From NCBI GenBank assembly GCA_016218685.1, contig JACRDD010000004.1, positions 124,001 through 188,000 of the forward strand: a stretch of DNA of 64,000 nt, read 5' to 3'. Position numbers and translations under genes: made by a program. Below are positions 20,232 through 33,943 of this stretch, one piece after another (position 1 is the first letter of the stretch; each line of letters starts with the position of its first letter). This DNA is from Desulfobacterales bacterium (GTDB lineage: Bacteria > Desulfobacterota > Desulfobacteria > Desulfobacterales > Desulfosarcinaceae). A model generated the notes under the pieces. That model saw only the letters and a program-made list of their open reading frames with translations. It was not told the DNA's origin and made no database searches.

Positions 20232-20755
20232 TGTTCGCCGGATTCGGCGGTCAGGGCATTCTGCTCAGCGGCAAGATCCTGGCCCACGCCGCCATGGAAG
20301 AGGGGTATGAGGTGGCCTGGATTCCCTCCTACGGGCCCGAGATGCGCGGCGGCACGGCCTATTGCCTGGTGGTGATCAGCGACAAGCCCATCGGATCGCC
20401 GATCATCAAGAACCCCAAGCATCTGGTGGCCATGAACCGGCCCTCCCTGGACAAATTCGCCTATGCCATCAAACCCGGCGGTGTGATCCTGTCCAACGCG
20501 TCGCTGATTCCCAACCCGGCGGGTCGCAGCGATGTGGATGAACTGCGCGTTCAGACCGGCGAGATTGCGGCCCAGGCCGGCAGCGCCAAGGCTGCCAACA
20601 TCGTGGCTTTATCGGCCTTCGTGGCCCGTTCCGGCCTGGTTCAGCTCAAAACGCTCAAGCACTGCATCGAAGAAGAATTCAGCAAGCGGCCCCAATTGAT
20701 CCCGCTCAATCTGAAGGCCATGGAAGCGGGGATCGCGGCCGCCCAAAAAGAGTAA
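20216..20755 (+). CDS. 2-oxoacid:ferredoxin oxidoreductase, gamma subunit
   Basis: The 179-residue CoA/domain III subunit. It opens MQSEVMFAGFGGQGILLSGKILA, the usual glycine-rich start of gamma subunits, and has Y-G-P-E-M-R-G-G-T-A-Y-C and K-A-A-N-I-V-A-L in typical places. ATG 20216 is preceded by AAGGAG. A longer open frame in the same phase runs back to 19640 inside the beta-subunit gene and is shadow sequence. hisC follows after 11 bases, so the operon may continue into amino-acid biosynthesis, which would suit an enzyme linking branched-chain or 2-oxo acids to biosynthesis. Confidence 0.92.
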   Translation: MQSEVMFAGFGGQGILLSGKILAHAAMEEGYEVAWIPSYGPEMRGGTAYCLVVISDKPIGSPIIKNPKHLVAMNRPSLDKFAYAIKPGGVILSNASLIPNPAGRSDVDELRVQTGEIAAQAGSAKAANIVALSAFVARSGLVQLKTLKHCIEEEFSKRPQLIPLNLKAMEAGIAAAQKE

Positions 20756-20766
20756 AGATACGATCC

Positions 20767-21855
20767 ATGAAACTGGAAGTACCGGATTATATCTACACCA
20801 TTCCGCCCTACGTTCCCGGCAAACCCGTGGAGGAGTTGGAGCGCGAATTCGGCATCGCCGATTCCATCAAGCTGGCCTCCAATGAAAATCCCCTGGGGCC
20901 TTCGCCCAAGGCATTGGCGGCCCTGGGTGCCGCCGCGGCCAAACTGCACCGCTATCCCGATGGCGCGGGCTTTGCGCTGACCCAGCGGTTGGCCCGGCAC
21001 CTCAAGGTGAAACCGGGTCAAATCGTCCTGGGTAATGGTTCCGACGATCTGTTGGGCATGCTGGCCCGGGTGCTGTTGCAGCCCGGTGATGAGGCCATCG
21101 TGCCCGATCCATCCTTTCTGATGTACACCATCGTGGTCCAGAGCGCCGGGGCCGTGCCGGTGAAGGTGCCTCTAGACCAGCGTTTGGCCATGGACCTGCC
21201 GGCCATGCTCTCCAAGGTTGGGCCGCGCACGCGCATGGTATTCATCTGTAATCCCAACAATCCGACCGGCACGGCCATCGGCCGTCAGGCCTTCGATGCT
21301 TTTATGGCGGCCTTGCCCGAGCGTGTGCTGGTGGTGGTGGACGAAGCCTACTATGAGTTCGTTCGCGACAGCGGCTGCGTCAGCGGCCTGGCCTATCTTG
21401 AGTCGCCATGCGCGGTGGTGACCTTACGCACCTTCAGCAAGGCCTACGGTTTGGCCGGATTGCGCGTCGGGTACGGGGTGATGAACGCCTCGGTGGCCGA
21501 TTTGCTCAACCGCGTACGCATGCCGTTCAATGTCAACAGCCTGGCCCAGGTGGCTGCCACGGCTGCTCTGGACGACAGCCTCTTTCTGGAAAAGACCCTT
21601 GCCACCGTGCACCAGGGACTCGATTTTCTTTATGCCGAACTCTCTAAGCGCGGCCTGCGCTACTTCCCCACCCAGGCCAATTTTTTTCTCATCGACGTCG
21701 TTCGGCCGGCGGATGAAGTCTTCCAGGCCCTGCTGCGCCAGGGGGTTATCGTACGCTCCATGCGGGCGTATGGATATTCGACGTATATCCGTCTGAGTGT
21801 GGGCCTGCCCGAAGAGAACCTGCGTTTTCTGCGGGCACTGGATGCGGTGTTGTAA
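20767..21855 (+). CDS. hisC: histidinol-phosphate aminotransferase
   Basis: PLP-dependent class I/II aminotransferase converting imidazole-acetol phosphate to histidinol phosphate in histidine synthesis. The 362-residue protein has the substrate-arm motif L-A-S-N-E-N-P-L-G-P-S-P, the PLP-phosphate contact G-N-G-S-D-D-L, N-P-N-N-P-T-G-T, D-E-A-Y-Y-E-F and the Schiff-base lysine in T-F-S-K-A-Y-G-L-A-G-L-R-V-G-Y. Length is standard. No other his genes are in the window. It could in principle act on tyrosine or phenylalanine precursors too, as some HisC proteins do. Confidence 0.93.
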   Translation: MKLEVPDYIYTIPPYVPGKPVEELEREFGIADSIKLASNENPLGPSPKALAALGAAAAKLHRYPDGAGFALTQRLARHLKVKPGQIVLGNGSDDLLGMLARVLLQPGDEAIVPDPSFLMYTIVVQSAGAVPVKVPLDQRLAMDLPAMLSKVGPRTRMVFICNPNNPTGTAIGRQAFDAFMAALPERVLVVVDEAYYEFVRDSGCVSGLAYLESPCAVVTLRTFSKAYGLAGLRVGYGVMNASVADLLNRVRMPFNVNSLAQVAATAALDDSLFLEKTLATVHQGLDFLYAELSKRGLRYFPTQANFFLIDVVRPADEVFQALLRQGVIVRSMRAYGYSTYIRLSVGLPEENLRFLRALDAVL

Positions 21856-21915
21856 TCCTTATCCGCGAAAACAGAATCCGGTCTTGTGATCGGCCACCCA
21901 ACCAAAGGAGCGGCC

Positions 21916-22608
21916 ATGAGTGCGTTCAAACTGCCCTCCCGCCCGCTGATCGTCACCATTGACGGCCCGGCCGGCGCCGGTAAAACCACGGTAAGCAAGC
22001 TGCTGGCCAAAAAGCTGGGGTATCGTTATCTCGACACCGGTGCGCTCTATCGCGGCGTGGCCGTGGCCGCGAAGCAGGCGGGTATCTCCGCGGAGGATGA
22101 CCCGGCGCTGGAGGCCCTTTGCGGGCGCATCAAGCTGGATCTGATTGCGGATGATGACGGCTTGCGCCTCCTATTGAATGGCGCCGATATCACGCGTCAG
22201 ATTCGTACCCCCGAGATCTCCATGATGGCCTCGGCCGTGTCGGCCCGGCCGGTGGTGCGCGCTTTCCTGCTCGCCACCCAGCGCGATCTGGCCGCGCCCA
22301 AGGCCGTGGTGGCCGAAGGCCGCGACATGGGCACCGTGGTGTTCCCCCAGGCCGAGGCCAAGTTCTTCCTGGACGCGGACCCGGCCATTCGCGCCCAGCG
22401 GCGCTACGAGGAGCTCAATCCCAAGGCCGATGCCGGACCTTCTCTAACAACCGTCGAGAGCGAGATGCGCCAGCGTGACCGTAAAGACGCCACCCGGGCC
22501 GTGGCGCCGCTGCAACCGGCGGCCGATGCCATCCGCATCGATTCCAGCCGCCTTTCCCTGGCCGAGGTGGTGGACGAGATGCTGCGCCACATCGCCACCA
22601 TCGCCTAA
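21916..22608 (+). CDS. cmk: cytidylate kinase
   Basis: Phosphorylates CMP and dCMP. The 230-residue protein has the P-loop G17-P-A-G-A-G-K-T24, Y-L-D-T-G-A-L-Y-R-G, V-V-A-E-G-R-D-M-G-T-V-V-F and the lid region with R-D-R-K-D-A-T-R. ATG 21916 has AAAGGAG eight bases upstream; the frame open to 21886 has no site. cmk directly upstream of rpsA is a widely conserved pair, and the neighbour confirms the call. Confidence 0.95.
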   Translation: MSAFKLPSRPLIVTIDGPAGAGKTTVSKLLAKKLGYRYLDTGALYRGVAVAAKQAGISAEDDPALEALCGRIKLDLIADDDGLRLLLNGADITRQIRTPEISMMASAVSARPVVRAFLLATQRDLAAPKAVVAEGRDMGTVVFPQAEAKFFLDADPAIRAQRRYEELNPKADAGPSLTTVESEMRQRDRKDATRAVAPLQPAADAIRIDSSRLSLAEVVDEMLRHIATIA

Positions 22609-22706
22609 ATTTCTCGTTGCAATTTGGACCCCTGTTGGCTATAGTCCCGTTTTACGCAATCGCTCCGCGCGGTGCGAAATTCGGCTGAGGGGGAACTAAG
22701 AAGCAA

Positions 22707-24491
22707 ATGAATAACATGGCAGACAACGACATCGAAACCACCACCGACCCAGATTCTTTCGAATCGAACTCCGAAGAACAAATCGCCAAAGGCAAGAAAA
22801 AAGAGGGGGCGGAAGCCTCCATGGACGACCTCATGGATCTGTATGAGGAGAGTTTTAAACGCTTTGCTGAAGGCGAAGTGGTGACCGGACGCATCATCTC
22901 CGTGGATAAAGACCACGTGCTCGTCGATATCGGATACAAATCCGAAGGCCAGATCCGCATCAATGAATTCATGGATGAAAGGGGCCAGGTCAGCGCCCAG
23001 CCGGGCGATCGCATCGAAGTAATGGTGGAGTGGTGGGATGACGAAAACGAAGTCGTCGTGCTCTCCAAGGAAAAAGCAGAGAAGGTCAAGGTCTGGGAAG
23101 AAATCAAGAAAGCCTTCGAGGCCGACCAGCCCATCGAGGGTGTCATTTCCAGCCGCGTCAAAGGCGGCTTTTCCGTGGACATCGGCGTCAACGCCTTCCT
23201 GCCCGGTTCCCAGGCCGACCTGCGGCCCGTGCGCAATCTGGATGAAATGGTCGGCAAGACTTACAAATTCAAGATTCTCAAATTCAACCGCAAGCGCAGC
23301 AACATCGTGCTCTCCCGCCGGGTGATTCTCGAGACCGAGCGCGAATCCAAGCGCAGCGCCACGCTGGGGTCGATCTGCGAGGGTAAGGTGGTCACCGGCA
23401 ATGTGAAGAACATCACCGAGTACGGCGTGTTCGTCGATCTGGGCGGCGTGGACGGTCTGCTGCACATCACCGATATCTCCTGGGGCCGGGTGAAGCATCC
23501 CTCGGAACTCTTCTCCGTGGGCGACGAGATCAAAGTGAAGATTTTGAACCTGGACCTGGAAAGAGAACGCGTCTCCCTGGGCATGAAGCAACTGGCACCC
23601 GATCCTTGGAGCCTGGCCGCCCAGAAGTACACCATCGGCTCGCGGGTTTCCGGCCGCGTGGTGAGCCTGACGGATTACGGCGCCTTTGTGGAACTGGAAG
23701 AGGGCATTGAAGGTTTGATTCACGTCTCTGAAATGTCCTGGACGCGCAAAGTCCGCCATCCCAACAAGGTGGTGTCGGTGGGCGAAGAGGTCGAGGCCGT
23801 CGTCCTGGATATCAAGCCGGAGAATCGCCGCATCTCCCTGGGCATGAAGCAAGCTGTGCCCAACCCTTGGGATGTGATCAGCGATAAATACCCGGTGGGC
23901 ACCACCATTGAGGGTAAAATAAAGAATATCACCGATTTCGGTCTGTTCATCGGCATCGACGAAGGCATCGATGGTCTGGTGCACATTTCCGATCTTTCCT
24001 GGACCAAGCGCATCAAGCATCCTTCCGAGATCTACAAGAAGGGCGATACGGTGCAGGCCATCGTGCTGGAGATCGACAAAGACAACGAGCGCTTCTCCCT
24101 GGGCGTCAAACAATTGAACGCCGATCCTTGGAACACCGTGGCCCAGCGTTATGACGTGGGCAAAGAGATTACCGGTACCGTGACCAATGTGACCGATTTC
24201 GGTGTCTTTGTTGAACTGGAAGAGGGCATCGAAGGCTTGGTACACGTCTCCGAGATCAGCAAAGAGAAGATCAAAACCCCCGTGGGCATGTTCAACGTGG
24301 GAGATGCCATCAAGGCCCGGGTGATGAACATCAACGGCGAAGAACGGCGCATCGGGCTCTCCATCAAACGGCTGGAGATGGAGAGCGATCACGAACTGCT
24401 CAGCGATTACGTGAGCAACATGGGGCCGGCGACTTCGTCCTTCGGCGAACTGCTTCGCGAAAACCTTCAGGAAAAGCTGAACGAAGAGTAA
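22707..24491 (+). CDS. rpsA: 30S ribosomal protein S1
   Basis: S1 holds mRNA on the small subunit and helps initiation on structured messages. The 594-residue protein has an acidic N-terminal segment and six S1/OB repeats, at about residues 53-120, 137-205, 222-290, 307-377, 394-464 and 481-549. Repeats 3-6 share G-x-V-x-x-I-T-x-[YF]-G-x-F-V-x-L and G-L-[LIV]-H-[IV]-[ST]-[DE]. Two ATG codons (22707 and 22716) are close; I use the first. In many bacteria S1 represses its own translation through the leader. The 98-base leader here has no feature I can name. A terminator follows at 24521. Confidence 0.96.
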   Translation: MNNMADNDIETTTDPDSFESNSEEQIAKGKKKEGAEASMDDLMDLYEESFKRFAEGEVVTGRIISVDKDHVLVDIGYKSEGQIRINEFMDERGQVSAQPGDRIEVMVEWWDDENEVVVLSKEKAEKVKVWEEIKKAFEADQPIEGVISSRVKGGFSVDIGVNAFLPGSQADLRPVRNLDEMVGKTYKFKILKFNRKRSNIVLSRRVILETERESKRSATLGSICEGKVVTGNVKNITEYGVFVDLGGVDGLLHITDISWGRVKHPSELFSVGDEIKVKILNLDLERERVSLGMKQLAPDPWSLAAQKYTIGSRVSGRVVSLTDYGAFVELEEGIEGLIHVSEMSWTRKVRHPNKVVSVGEEVEAVVLDIKPENRRISLGMKQAVPNPWDVISDKYPVGTTIEGKIKNITDFGLFIGIDEGIDGLVHISDLSWTKRIKHPSEIYKKGDTVQAIVLEIDKDNERFSLGVKQLNADPWNTVAQRYDVGKEITGTVTNVTDFGVFVELEEGIEGLVHVSEISKEKIKTPVGMFNVGDAIKARVMNINGEERRIGLSIKRLEMESDHELLSDYVSNMGPATSSFGELLRENLQEKLNEE

Positions 24492-24520
24492 AACCGACCT
24501 CATCCATATCATCGATTGCT

Positions 24521-24564
24521 ACGGCCGGCAGGGAAGTGTATCTCCGTCGGCCGTTTTCTTTTTT
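24521..24564 (+). terminator. rho-independent terminator after rpsA
   Basis: Arms ACGGCCG and CGGCCGT enclose a GC-rich loop and are followed by TTTTCTTTTTT. It lies 29 bases after the rpsA stop and 29 bases before the sppA start, so it separates the two transcripts or attenuates sppA. It sits inside a spurious upstream reading frame of sppA, which supports the later start there. Confidence 0.85.
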
Positions 24565-24592
24565 GTGTTCGTTAGGCAAAGGAGCAAGCGTC

Positions 24593-25477
24593 ATGTTTCC
24601 GCGAAGACACCCTTACCTTTTCTTTCTGCTCATCATGGCGGGTCTTGGTACCGTGAGCATGGTTTCCCTGGCCTTGGTGGCCATGACTGTATCGGGAATG
24701 GATACGCCAGACGACGGCGATAAAGTGGGTGTCATCGAGATCGTGGGGGCCATCGTCGAGAGCCAGACGATCATCGATGACCTCAAGGCCTTCCGGGAAG
24801 ACGATTCGGTCAAGGCCATCGTGGTGCGCATCGATTCCCCCGGCGGCGGGGTCGGGCCTTCCCAGGAGATCTACCGTGAAATCCGCAAGACCGTGGCGGA
24901 CAAAAAAGTGATCGTATCCATGGGATCGGTTGCGGCCTCGGGCGGATATTACGTGGCAGCGGCTGCCAACGGCATCATCGCCAACCCCGGCACCATCACC
25001 GGCAGCATCGGCGTCATCATGGGCTACACCAATTTCGAAGCCTTGATGGAGAAGATCGGGTTGACGCCGGTCGTGATCAAAAGCGGTGAATACAAGGATC
25101 TAGGCTCTCCGGCCCGGCCCATGACCGCCAAGGAGAAGAGTTTGCTCGAAGGCGTGACGCGCACCATCCACCGTCAGTTCGTGGGGGACATCGCTGCGGG
25201 GCGGGCCATGGCGCCGGAAAAGGTGGAAGCCATTGCCGACGGCCGGATATTTACCGGCGAAGATGCACAGAAACTGGGGTTGGTGGACCGCCTGGGCAAC
25301 TTTCAGGATGCCGTGCAATGGGCGGGAGAGTTGGGCGGCATTGAGGGCGAGGTGGAGACGCTTTACCCCGAAAAAGAGCGCCCTTCCTTCCTGGAGTATA
25401 TTATGGAATCGGCCCTGCACCTTTGGGACAAAGGCGGTCTGCGGTCCCGGCTGGCGCCGGAAGCTATGTTGAGGTAG
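24593..25477 (+). CDS. sppA: signal peptide peptidase SppA
   Basis: Membrane-bound serine protease of the S49 family that degrades cleaved signal peptides. The 294-residue short form (single S49 domain) has an N-terminal membrane segment (about residues 7-32), R-I-D-S-P-G-G-G-V, the nucleophile Ser in S-V-A-A-S-G-G-Y-Y and the general-base Lys in K-S-G-E-Y-K-D-L-G-S-P-A-R-P-M-T. ATG 24593 is preceded by AAAGGAGC; the frame extending to 24536 crosses the rpsA terminator and is rejected. It is likely expressed with readthrough from, or separately after, rpsA. Confidence 0.93.
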   Translation: MFPRRHPYLFFLLIMAGLGTVSMVSLALVAMTVSGMDTPDDGDKVGVIEIVGAIVESQTIIDDLKAFREDDSVKAIVVRIDSPGGGVGPSQEIYREIRKTVADKKVIVSMGSVAASGGYYVAAAANGIIANPGTITGSIGVIMGYTNFEALMEKIGLTPVVIKSGEYKDLGSPARPMTAKEKSLLEGVTRTIHRQFVGDIAAGRAMAPEKVEAIADGRIFTGEDAQKLGLVDRLGNFQDAVQWAGELGGIEGEVETLYPEKERPSFLEYIMESALHLWDKGGLRSRLAPEAMLR

Positions 25478-25486
25478 TAGTTCGTC

Positions 25487-25519
25487 GAGTACGCGAACGA
25501 GTACCGCTACGCTGAGTAC
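25487..25519. repeat. three GAGTAC hexamers in the convergent sppA/yciO gap
   Basis: GAGTAC occurs at 25487, 25499 and 25514, that is three times in 33 bases, inside the 53-base gap between convergent sppA and the yciO-type gene. A GTTCG/CGAAC inverted repeat overlaps it. It looks like a remnant of a short intergenic tandem repeat; no function is evident and it lacks a T-run for termination. Confidence 0.4.
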
Positions 25520-25530
25520 GATTAAGAACT

Positions 25531-26139
25531 TTACTCCAGGGAACTGACGTCCCCCAAGGCCTTGCGCAGGATCTCGGGCTCGTCGCCGATGAGCGATACG
25601 ACGCTGGACGGGACGCCGGGCACCGGGCCGCCGTCGATGATCAGGTCGAGCAACTTGCCGAAATGGGCTTCGATCAGCCAGGGCTCGCTGAACAGTTCGC
25701 CCTCTTTGGTGGCGGCGCTGGTGGAAAGAATCGGGTTGCCAAGGGTGTTGATCAGGGCCATGCAGATGGGGTGGTTCGGCACTCGGATGCCGGCGGTCTT
25801 GCGCTTGGTCAGCATCATCTTGGGGACCAGGTTGGAGCCCTCCAGGATGAAGGTGTATGGACCGGGCAACAGGCGGCGCATGGTCTTGTAGGCGTAATTG
25901 GAGACCTTGGCGTACTGACTGATGTTCTTCAGGTCCGAGCAGATGAAGCTGAAAGGCTTTTGCTTGGGCCACTGTTTGATTTGATAGACGCGCTCGATGG
26001 CCTTTTTGTTCATGATATCGCACCCGATGCCGTAGATGGTATCGGTGGGATAGGCGATCACGCCGCCATTGCGCAGCAGTTCCACCACTTGGTTGATCTT
26101 GCGTTCCGGCGGATTGATGGGGTTGATCTCCAGCAGCAC
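25531..26139 (-). CDS. L-threonylcarbamoyladenylate synthase-type protein (YciO/YrdC family)
   Basis: The family uses threonine, bicarbonate and ATP to make threonylcarbamoyl-AMP for tRNA t6A37 (TsaC/Sua5); YciO members are close relatives whose exact role is less certain. The 202-residue product, from GTG 26139, reads VLLEINPINPPERKINQVVELLRNGG at its start, which is the usual YciO N-terminus, then A-Y-P-T-D-T-I-Y-G-I-G-C-D, K-Q-W-P-K-Q-K-P-F-S-F and S-T-S-A-A. AAAGGAAG lies upstream of the GTG. An in-frame ATG at 26259 would add 40 unconserved residues. Length matches E. coli YciO (206). It is divergent from guaB. Confidence 0.85.
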   Translation of the reverse strand: MLLEINPINPPERKINQVVELLRNGGVIAYPTDTIYGIGCDIMNKKAIERVYQIKQWPKQKPFSFICSDLKNISQYAKVSNYAYKTMRRLLPGPYTFILEGSNLVPKMMLTKRKTAGIRVPNHPICMALINTLGNPILSTSAATKEGELFSEPWLIEAHFGKLLDLIIDGGPVPGVPSSVVSLIGDEPEILRKALGDVSSLE

Positions 26140-26277
26140 GGTCTTTTGTCTTCCTTTTGGTTGAGCGGTTATGGGCGCGAGGGAAGCATAGTCGGGGAAG
26201 TTCTGGATGTCAAATCTCAAATGCAGTCGGAATAATGCAGGGTTGATCGGCCAACACAAGATATGGTAACGTGGCCT

Positions 26278-27818
<1,541 letters not shown>

Positions 27819-27819
27819 G

Positions 27820-31347
<3,528 letters not shown>

Positions 31348-31374
31348 AAAACAAAGCAAAGAAAGCACTCCATT

Positions 31375-32514
31375 ATGCAAGTACCCCTGCTGGATCTGAA
31401 AGCGCAGTATCGGCAAATCAAGGTAGAAGTGCGCGCGCGCCTGGACGAGATTTGCGAGAGTCAAATGTTCATCCTGGGACCCGAGGTGGCCCGGATGGAA
31501 GAAGCCCTCGCCGGTTACTGCCGGGCACCGCATGCCGTGGGCGTGTCATCGGGCTCCGATGCCCTGATCATCGCCCTCATGGCCGCCGGCATCGGTCCGG
31601 GCCACCGGGTGCTCACCACGCCCTATACCTTTTTCGCCACAGCCGGGGCCATCGCCCGGGTGGGTGCCTTGCCGGTCTTCGTGGACATCGAGGCCGATAC
31701 CTACAACCTGGACCCCGCAGAGCTCGCCGCCACCCTGGAAGGCATGACCCCGGCCGAGCGCGCCACGGTCAAGGCCGTCATTCCAGTGCATCTGTATGGC
31801 CAGTGCGCCGAGATGGACCCGATCATTGCAACCTGTCGGCAGTACAATCTGACGATCATCGAAGACGCGGCCCAGGCCATCGGCGCCGAGTACAAGGGCC
31901 GGCGGGCCGGCAGCATGGGCGATTTCGGCTGTTTTTCCTTTTTTCCTTCCAAGAACCTGGGGGCCTTCGGCGACGGCGGCCTGGTCACCTGCCTGTCCCA
32001 GGAGATGGACCGGCAGTTGCGCCTGCTGCGCATGCACGGCATGGAACCCAAATACTACCATCACGCCATCGGCGGCAATTTTCGCCTGGACGCCCTGCAG
32101 GCCGCCATCGTGGCCGTGAAACTGCCCTACCTGGACGGCTGGAGCACGGCGCGGCAGAAGAATGCCGCCCTCTACCGCAAACTTTTCCAGGAAGCCGGCC
32201 TGGCCCAACGCATCGGCCTGCCTGTGGAGAAGCAAAGCCGCCACATCTACAATCAGTTCGTGATCCGGGTGCCTCAAAAGCGCGACGCCCTGCGCGAGTA
32301 CCTGGCCACCCAGCAGATCGGCAGCGAAGTGTACTACCCGATGTCGCTCCATCAGCAGACGTGCTTCGCCTACCTGGGATATAAGACGGGCGATTTTCCC
32401 GTCTCCGAGCAGGCCGCGGCCCAGACGCTGGCGCTGCCGGTCTATCCGGAGCTGAGACCCGAGCAATTGGCGTATGTGGTGGAGAAGATCGGGGAGTTTG
32501 TTAAGAAAGGTTGA
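31375..32514 (+). CDS. DegT/DnrJ/EryC1/StrS family aminotransferase
   Basis: PLP-dependent sugar aminotransferase of the type used for nucleotide-sugar intermediates in LPS, glycan or antibiotic synthesis. The 379-residue protein has V-P-L-L-D-L-K-A-Q-Y near the start, G-V-S-S-G-S-D-A-L, E-D-A-A-Q-A-I-G-A and the lysine K193 in F-F-P-S-K-N-L-G-A-F-G-D-G-G. No sugar nucleotide gene is next to it; instead the mqnD gene follows after 2 bases. Its substrate cannot be told from sequence. It may be an O-antigen or lipid-A sugar enzyme co-transcribed for genomic rather than pathway reasons. Confidence 0.88.
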   Translation: MQVPLLDLKAQYRQIKVEVRARLDEICESQMFILGPEVARMEEALAGYCRAPHAVGVSSGSDALIIALMAAGIGPGHRVLTTPYTFFATAGAIARVGALPVFVDIEADTYNLDPAELAATLEGMTPAERATVKAVIPVHLYGQCAEMDPIIATCRQYNLTIIEDAAQAIGAEYKGRRAGSMGDFGCFSFFPSKNLGAFGDGGLVTCLSQEMDRQLRLLRMHGMEPKYYHHAIGGNFRLDALQAAIVAVKLPYLDGWSTARQKNAALYRKLFQEAGLAQRIGLPVEKQSRHIYNQFVIRVPQKRDALREYLATQQIGSEVYYPMSLHQQTCFAYLGYKTGDFPVSEQAAAQTLALPVYPELRPEQLAYVVEKIGEFVKKG

Positions 32515-32516
32515 AG

Positions 32517-33320
32517 ATGAACATTTCCCTCGGTTTCTCTCCCTGTCCCAACGACACCTTCATCTTCAACGGTCTGGTGAACGGCGGGGTGGCCTGGCCG
32601 GGCCACCGCTTGCAGCCGGTCTTGCATGATGTCGAGACCCTCAACCAGATGGCCTTTGACCAGACCCTGGATGTCACCAAGCTCTCCTTTTACGCCTGGC
32701 TCAAGGTTCAGGAACATTACCGTCTGCTGGCCAGCGGCGGCGCCCTCGGCTATGGCTGCGGGCCCCTGGTGATCGCGCGCAAACCCTTGCGGCGCGAGGA
32801 TATGGCCGGATGCCGGATCGTGCTGCCCGGGCAATGGACCACGGCCCATCTGCTGCTGCAACTGTGGGCCCCGGAGGCCCGCCAGCGCCGCTTCGTGCCC
32901 TACGACCGCATCTTCGCGGCCTTAGACGCCAACGAGGCCGACTGCGGGGTCATCATCCACGAGAGCCGTTTTACTTTCCACGATGCCGGCTTCCAGGCCG
33001 TGGTGGATCTGGGCGCCTGGTGGGAAACAGAAACCGGACTGCCAATTCCCCTGGGGTGTATTGCCGCCCACCGGCGTTTGCCCGCGGCGCTGACCCGGGA
33101 ATTGGAAGCGAAGATTCGTGACAGCATCGCAGCGGCACGCCGGGACCCCGAAAGTGCCCTGCCGTATATCCGCACCCATGCCCAGGAGATGACCGCCGAG
33201 GTGCTGCGGGCGCATATCGATACCTTCGTCAACCCCTTCAGCCTCGATCTGGGCGCCATGGGCCGCAAGGCCATCGACACCCTGGCGGCCAGGGCACGAC
33301 AGGCCGGACTGCTTTCATGA
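32517..33320 (+). CDS. mqnD: 1,4-dihydroxy-6-naphthoate synthase MqnD
   Basis: Last step to the bicyclic ring in the futalosine menaquinone route: cyclic dehypoxanthine futalosine to 1,4-dihydroxy-6-naphthoate. The 267-residue protein has the family signature G-F-S-P-C-P-N-D-T-F-I-F at residues 8-19, D-V-T-K-L-S-F, L-G-Y-G-C-G-P-L and the histidine in I-I-H-E-S-R-F-T-F (catalytic in studied MqnD). ATG 32517 follows AGAAAGG by six bases. The frame could also start at a TTG at 32511. The stop overlaps the next start by ATGA. Confidence 0.93.
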   Translation: MNISLGFSPCPNDTFIFNGLVNGGVAWPGHRLQPVLHDVETLNQMAFDQTLDVTKLSFYAWLKVQEHYRLLASGGALGYGCGPLVIARKPLRREDMAGCRIVLPGQWTTAHLLLQLWAPEARQRRFVPYDRIFAALDANEADCGVIIHESRFTFHDAGFQAVVDLGAWWETETGLPIPLGCIAAHRRLPAALTRELEAKIRDSIAAARRDPESALPYIRTHAQEMTAEVLRAHIDTFVNPFSLDLGAMGRKAIDTLAARARQAGLLS

Positions 33321-33943
33321 TTACTGTACTCTTTGCTACCAACCGGGAGGCGCGGCCCTTTCTGGCCCTGGTAGGCGCCGAACCTTTGGAAACCCAGCCT
33401 TTTGCCGTTTACATAAGCCCGGCCTACCCGCACCTGCGCATCGTGATCAGCCGCATGGGCAAGATCGCCGCTGCCACCGCCTGCCAGGCCATGATCCTGC
33501 GGCAGGGAGCCGCGCGCATCGTGAACCCCGGGGCCTGCGGGGCCCTGCGCGATGCACCCGAACTGGCCGTGGGCAATCTGGTGCGCATCAGCGAGGCCTC
33601 GGAGGGCGATCACGAAATCTTCGGCAAACGGGTCGCGCCCGTGCCCTGCGGTGCCGGCCTGGGCGCGGCCTTGCCGGCGGCGCGCCTGGTGACCAGCGAC
33701 CGGCCGGTCTTCGACCCCGTGCGCCGCGCCGAATATGCCCAATTCGGGGATGTGGTGGACATGGAGGGGGCGGCGGTGGCCCGGGCGGCAGCGCTTTATG
33801 GGGTGCCTTGCGATCTGATCAAGGGGATCACCGACACAGCGCTGCATCTAGAGCGCGAGATGCTGCTGCGCAACCTGGACGCGGTGTGCGAGCGCCTCGC
33901 TCTTTTTTTGAAAAATGCTTTATCCGAGTGGGAAGATGCTTAA
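33317..33943 (+). CDS. mqnB: futalosine hydrolase (MqnB-like nucleosidase)
   Basis: Removes hypoxanthine (or adenine) from futalosine-type nucleosides to give dehypoxanthine futalosine. The 208-residue protein belongs to the MTAN/PNP fold: S-R-M-G-K-I-A-A-A-T-A, N-P-G-A-C-G-A-L-R and the catalytic region V-V-D-M-E-G-A-A-V-A-R-A-A with I-K-G-I-T-D. Members without this context would be called nucleosidases only; the position between mqnD and mqnP makes MqnB the likely role. If it acts on aminofutalosine instead, no deaminase (MqnX) is needed; none is in the window. It overlaps mqnP by 8 bases. Confidence 0.82.
   Translation: MITVLFATNREARPFLALVGAEPLETQPFAVYISPAYPHLRIVISRMGKIAAATACQAMILRQGAARIVNPGACGALRDAPELAVGNLVRISEASEGDHEIFGKRVAPVPCGAGLGAALPAARLVTSDRPVFDPVRRAEYAQFGDVVDMEGAAVARAAALYGVPCDLIKGITDTALHLEREMLLRNLDAVCERLALFLKNALSEWEDA

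Noticed and set aside
22605..24512. 635-residue open frame opposite rpsA
   Set aside because: Repetitive Phe/His/Asp-rich antisense of the S1 repeats; rpsA is certain.
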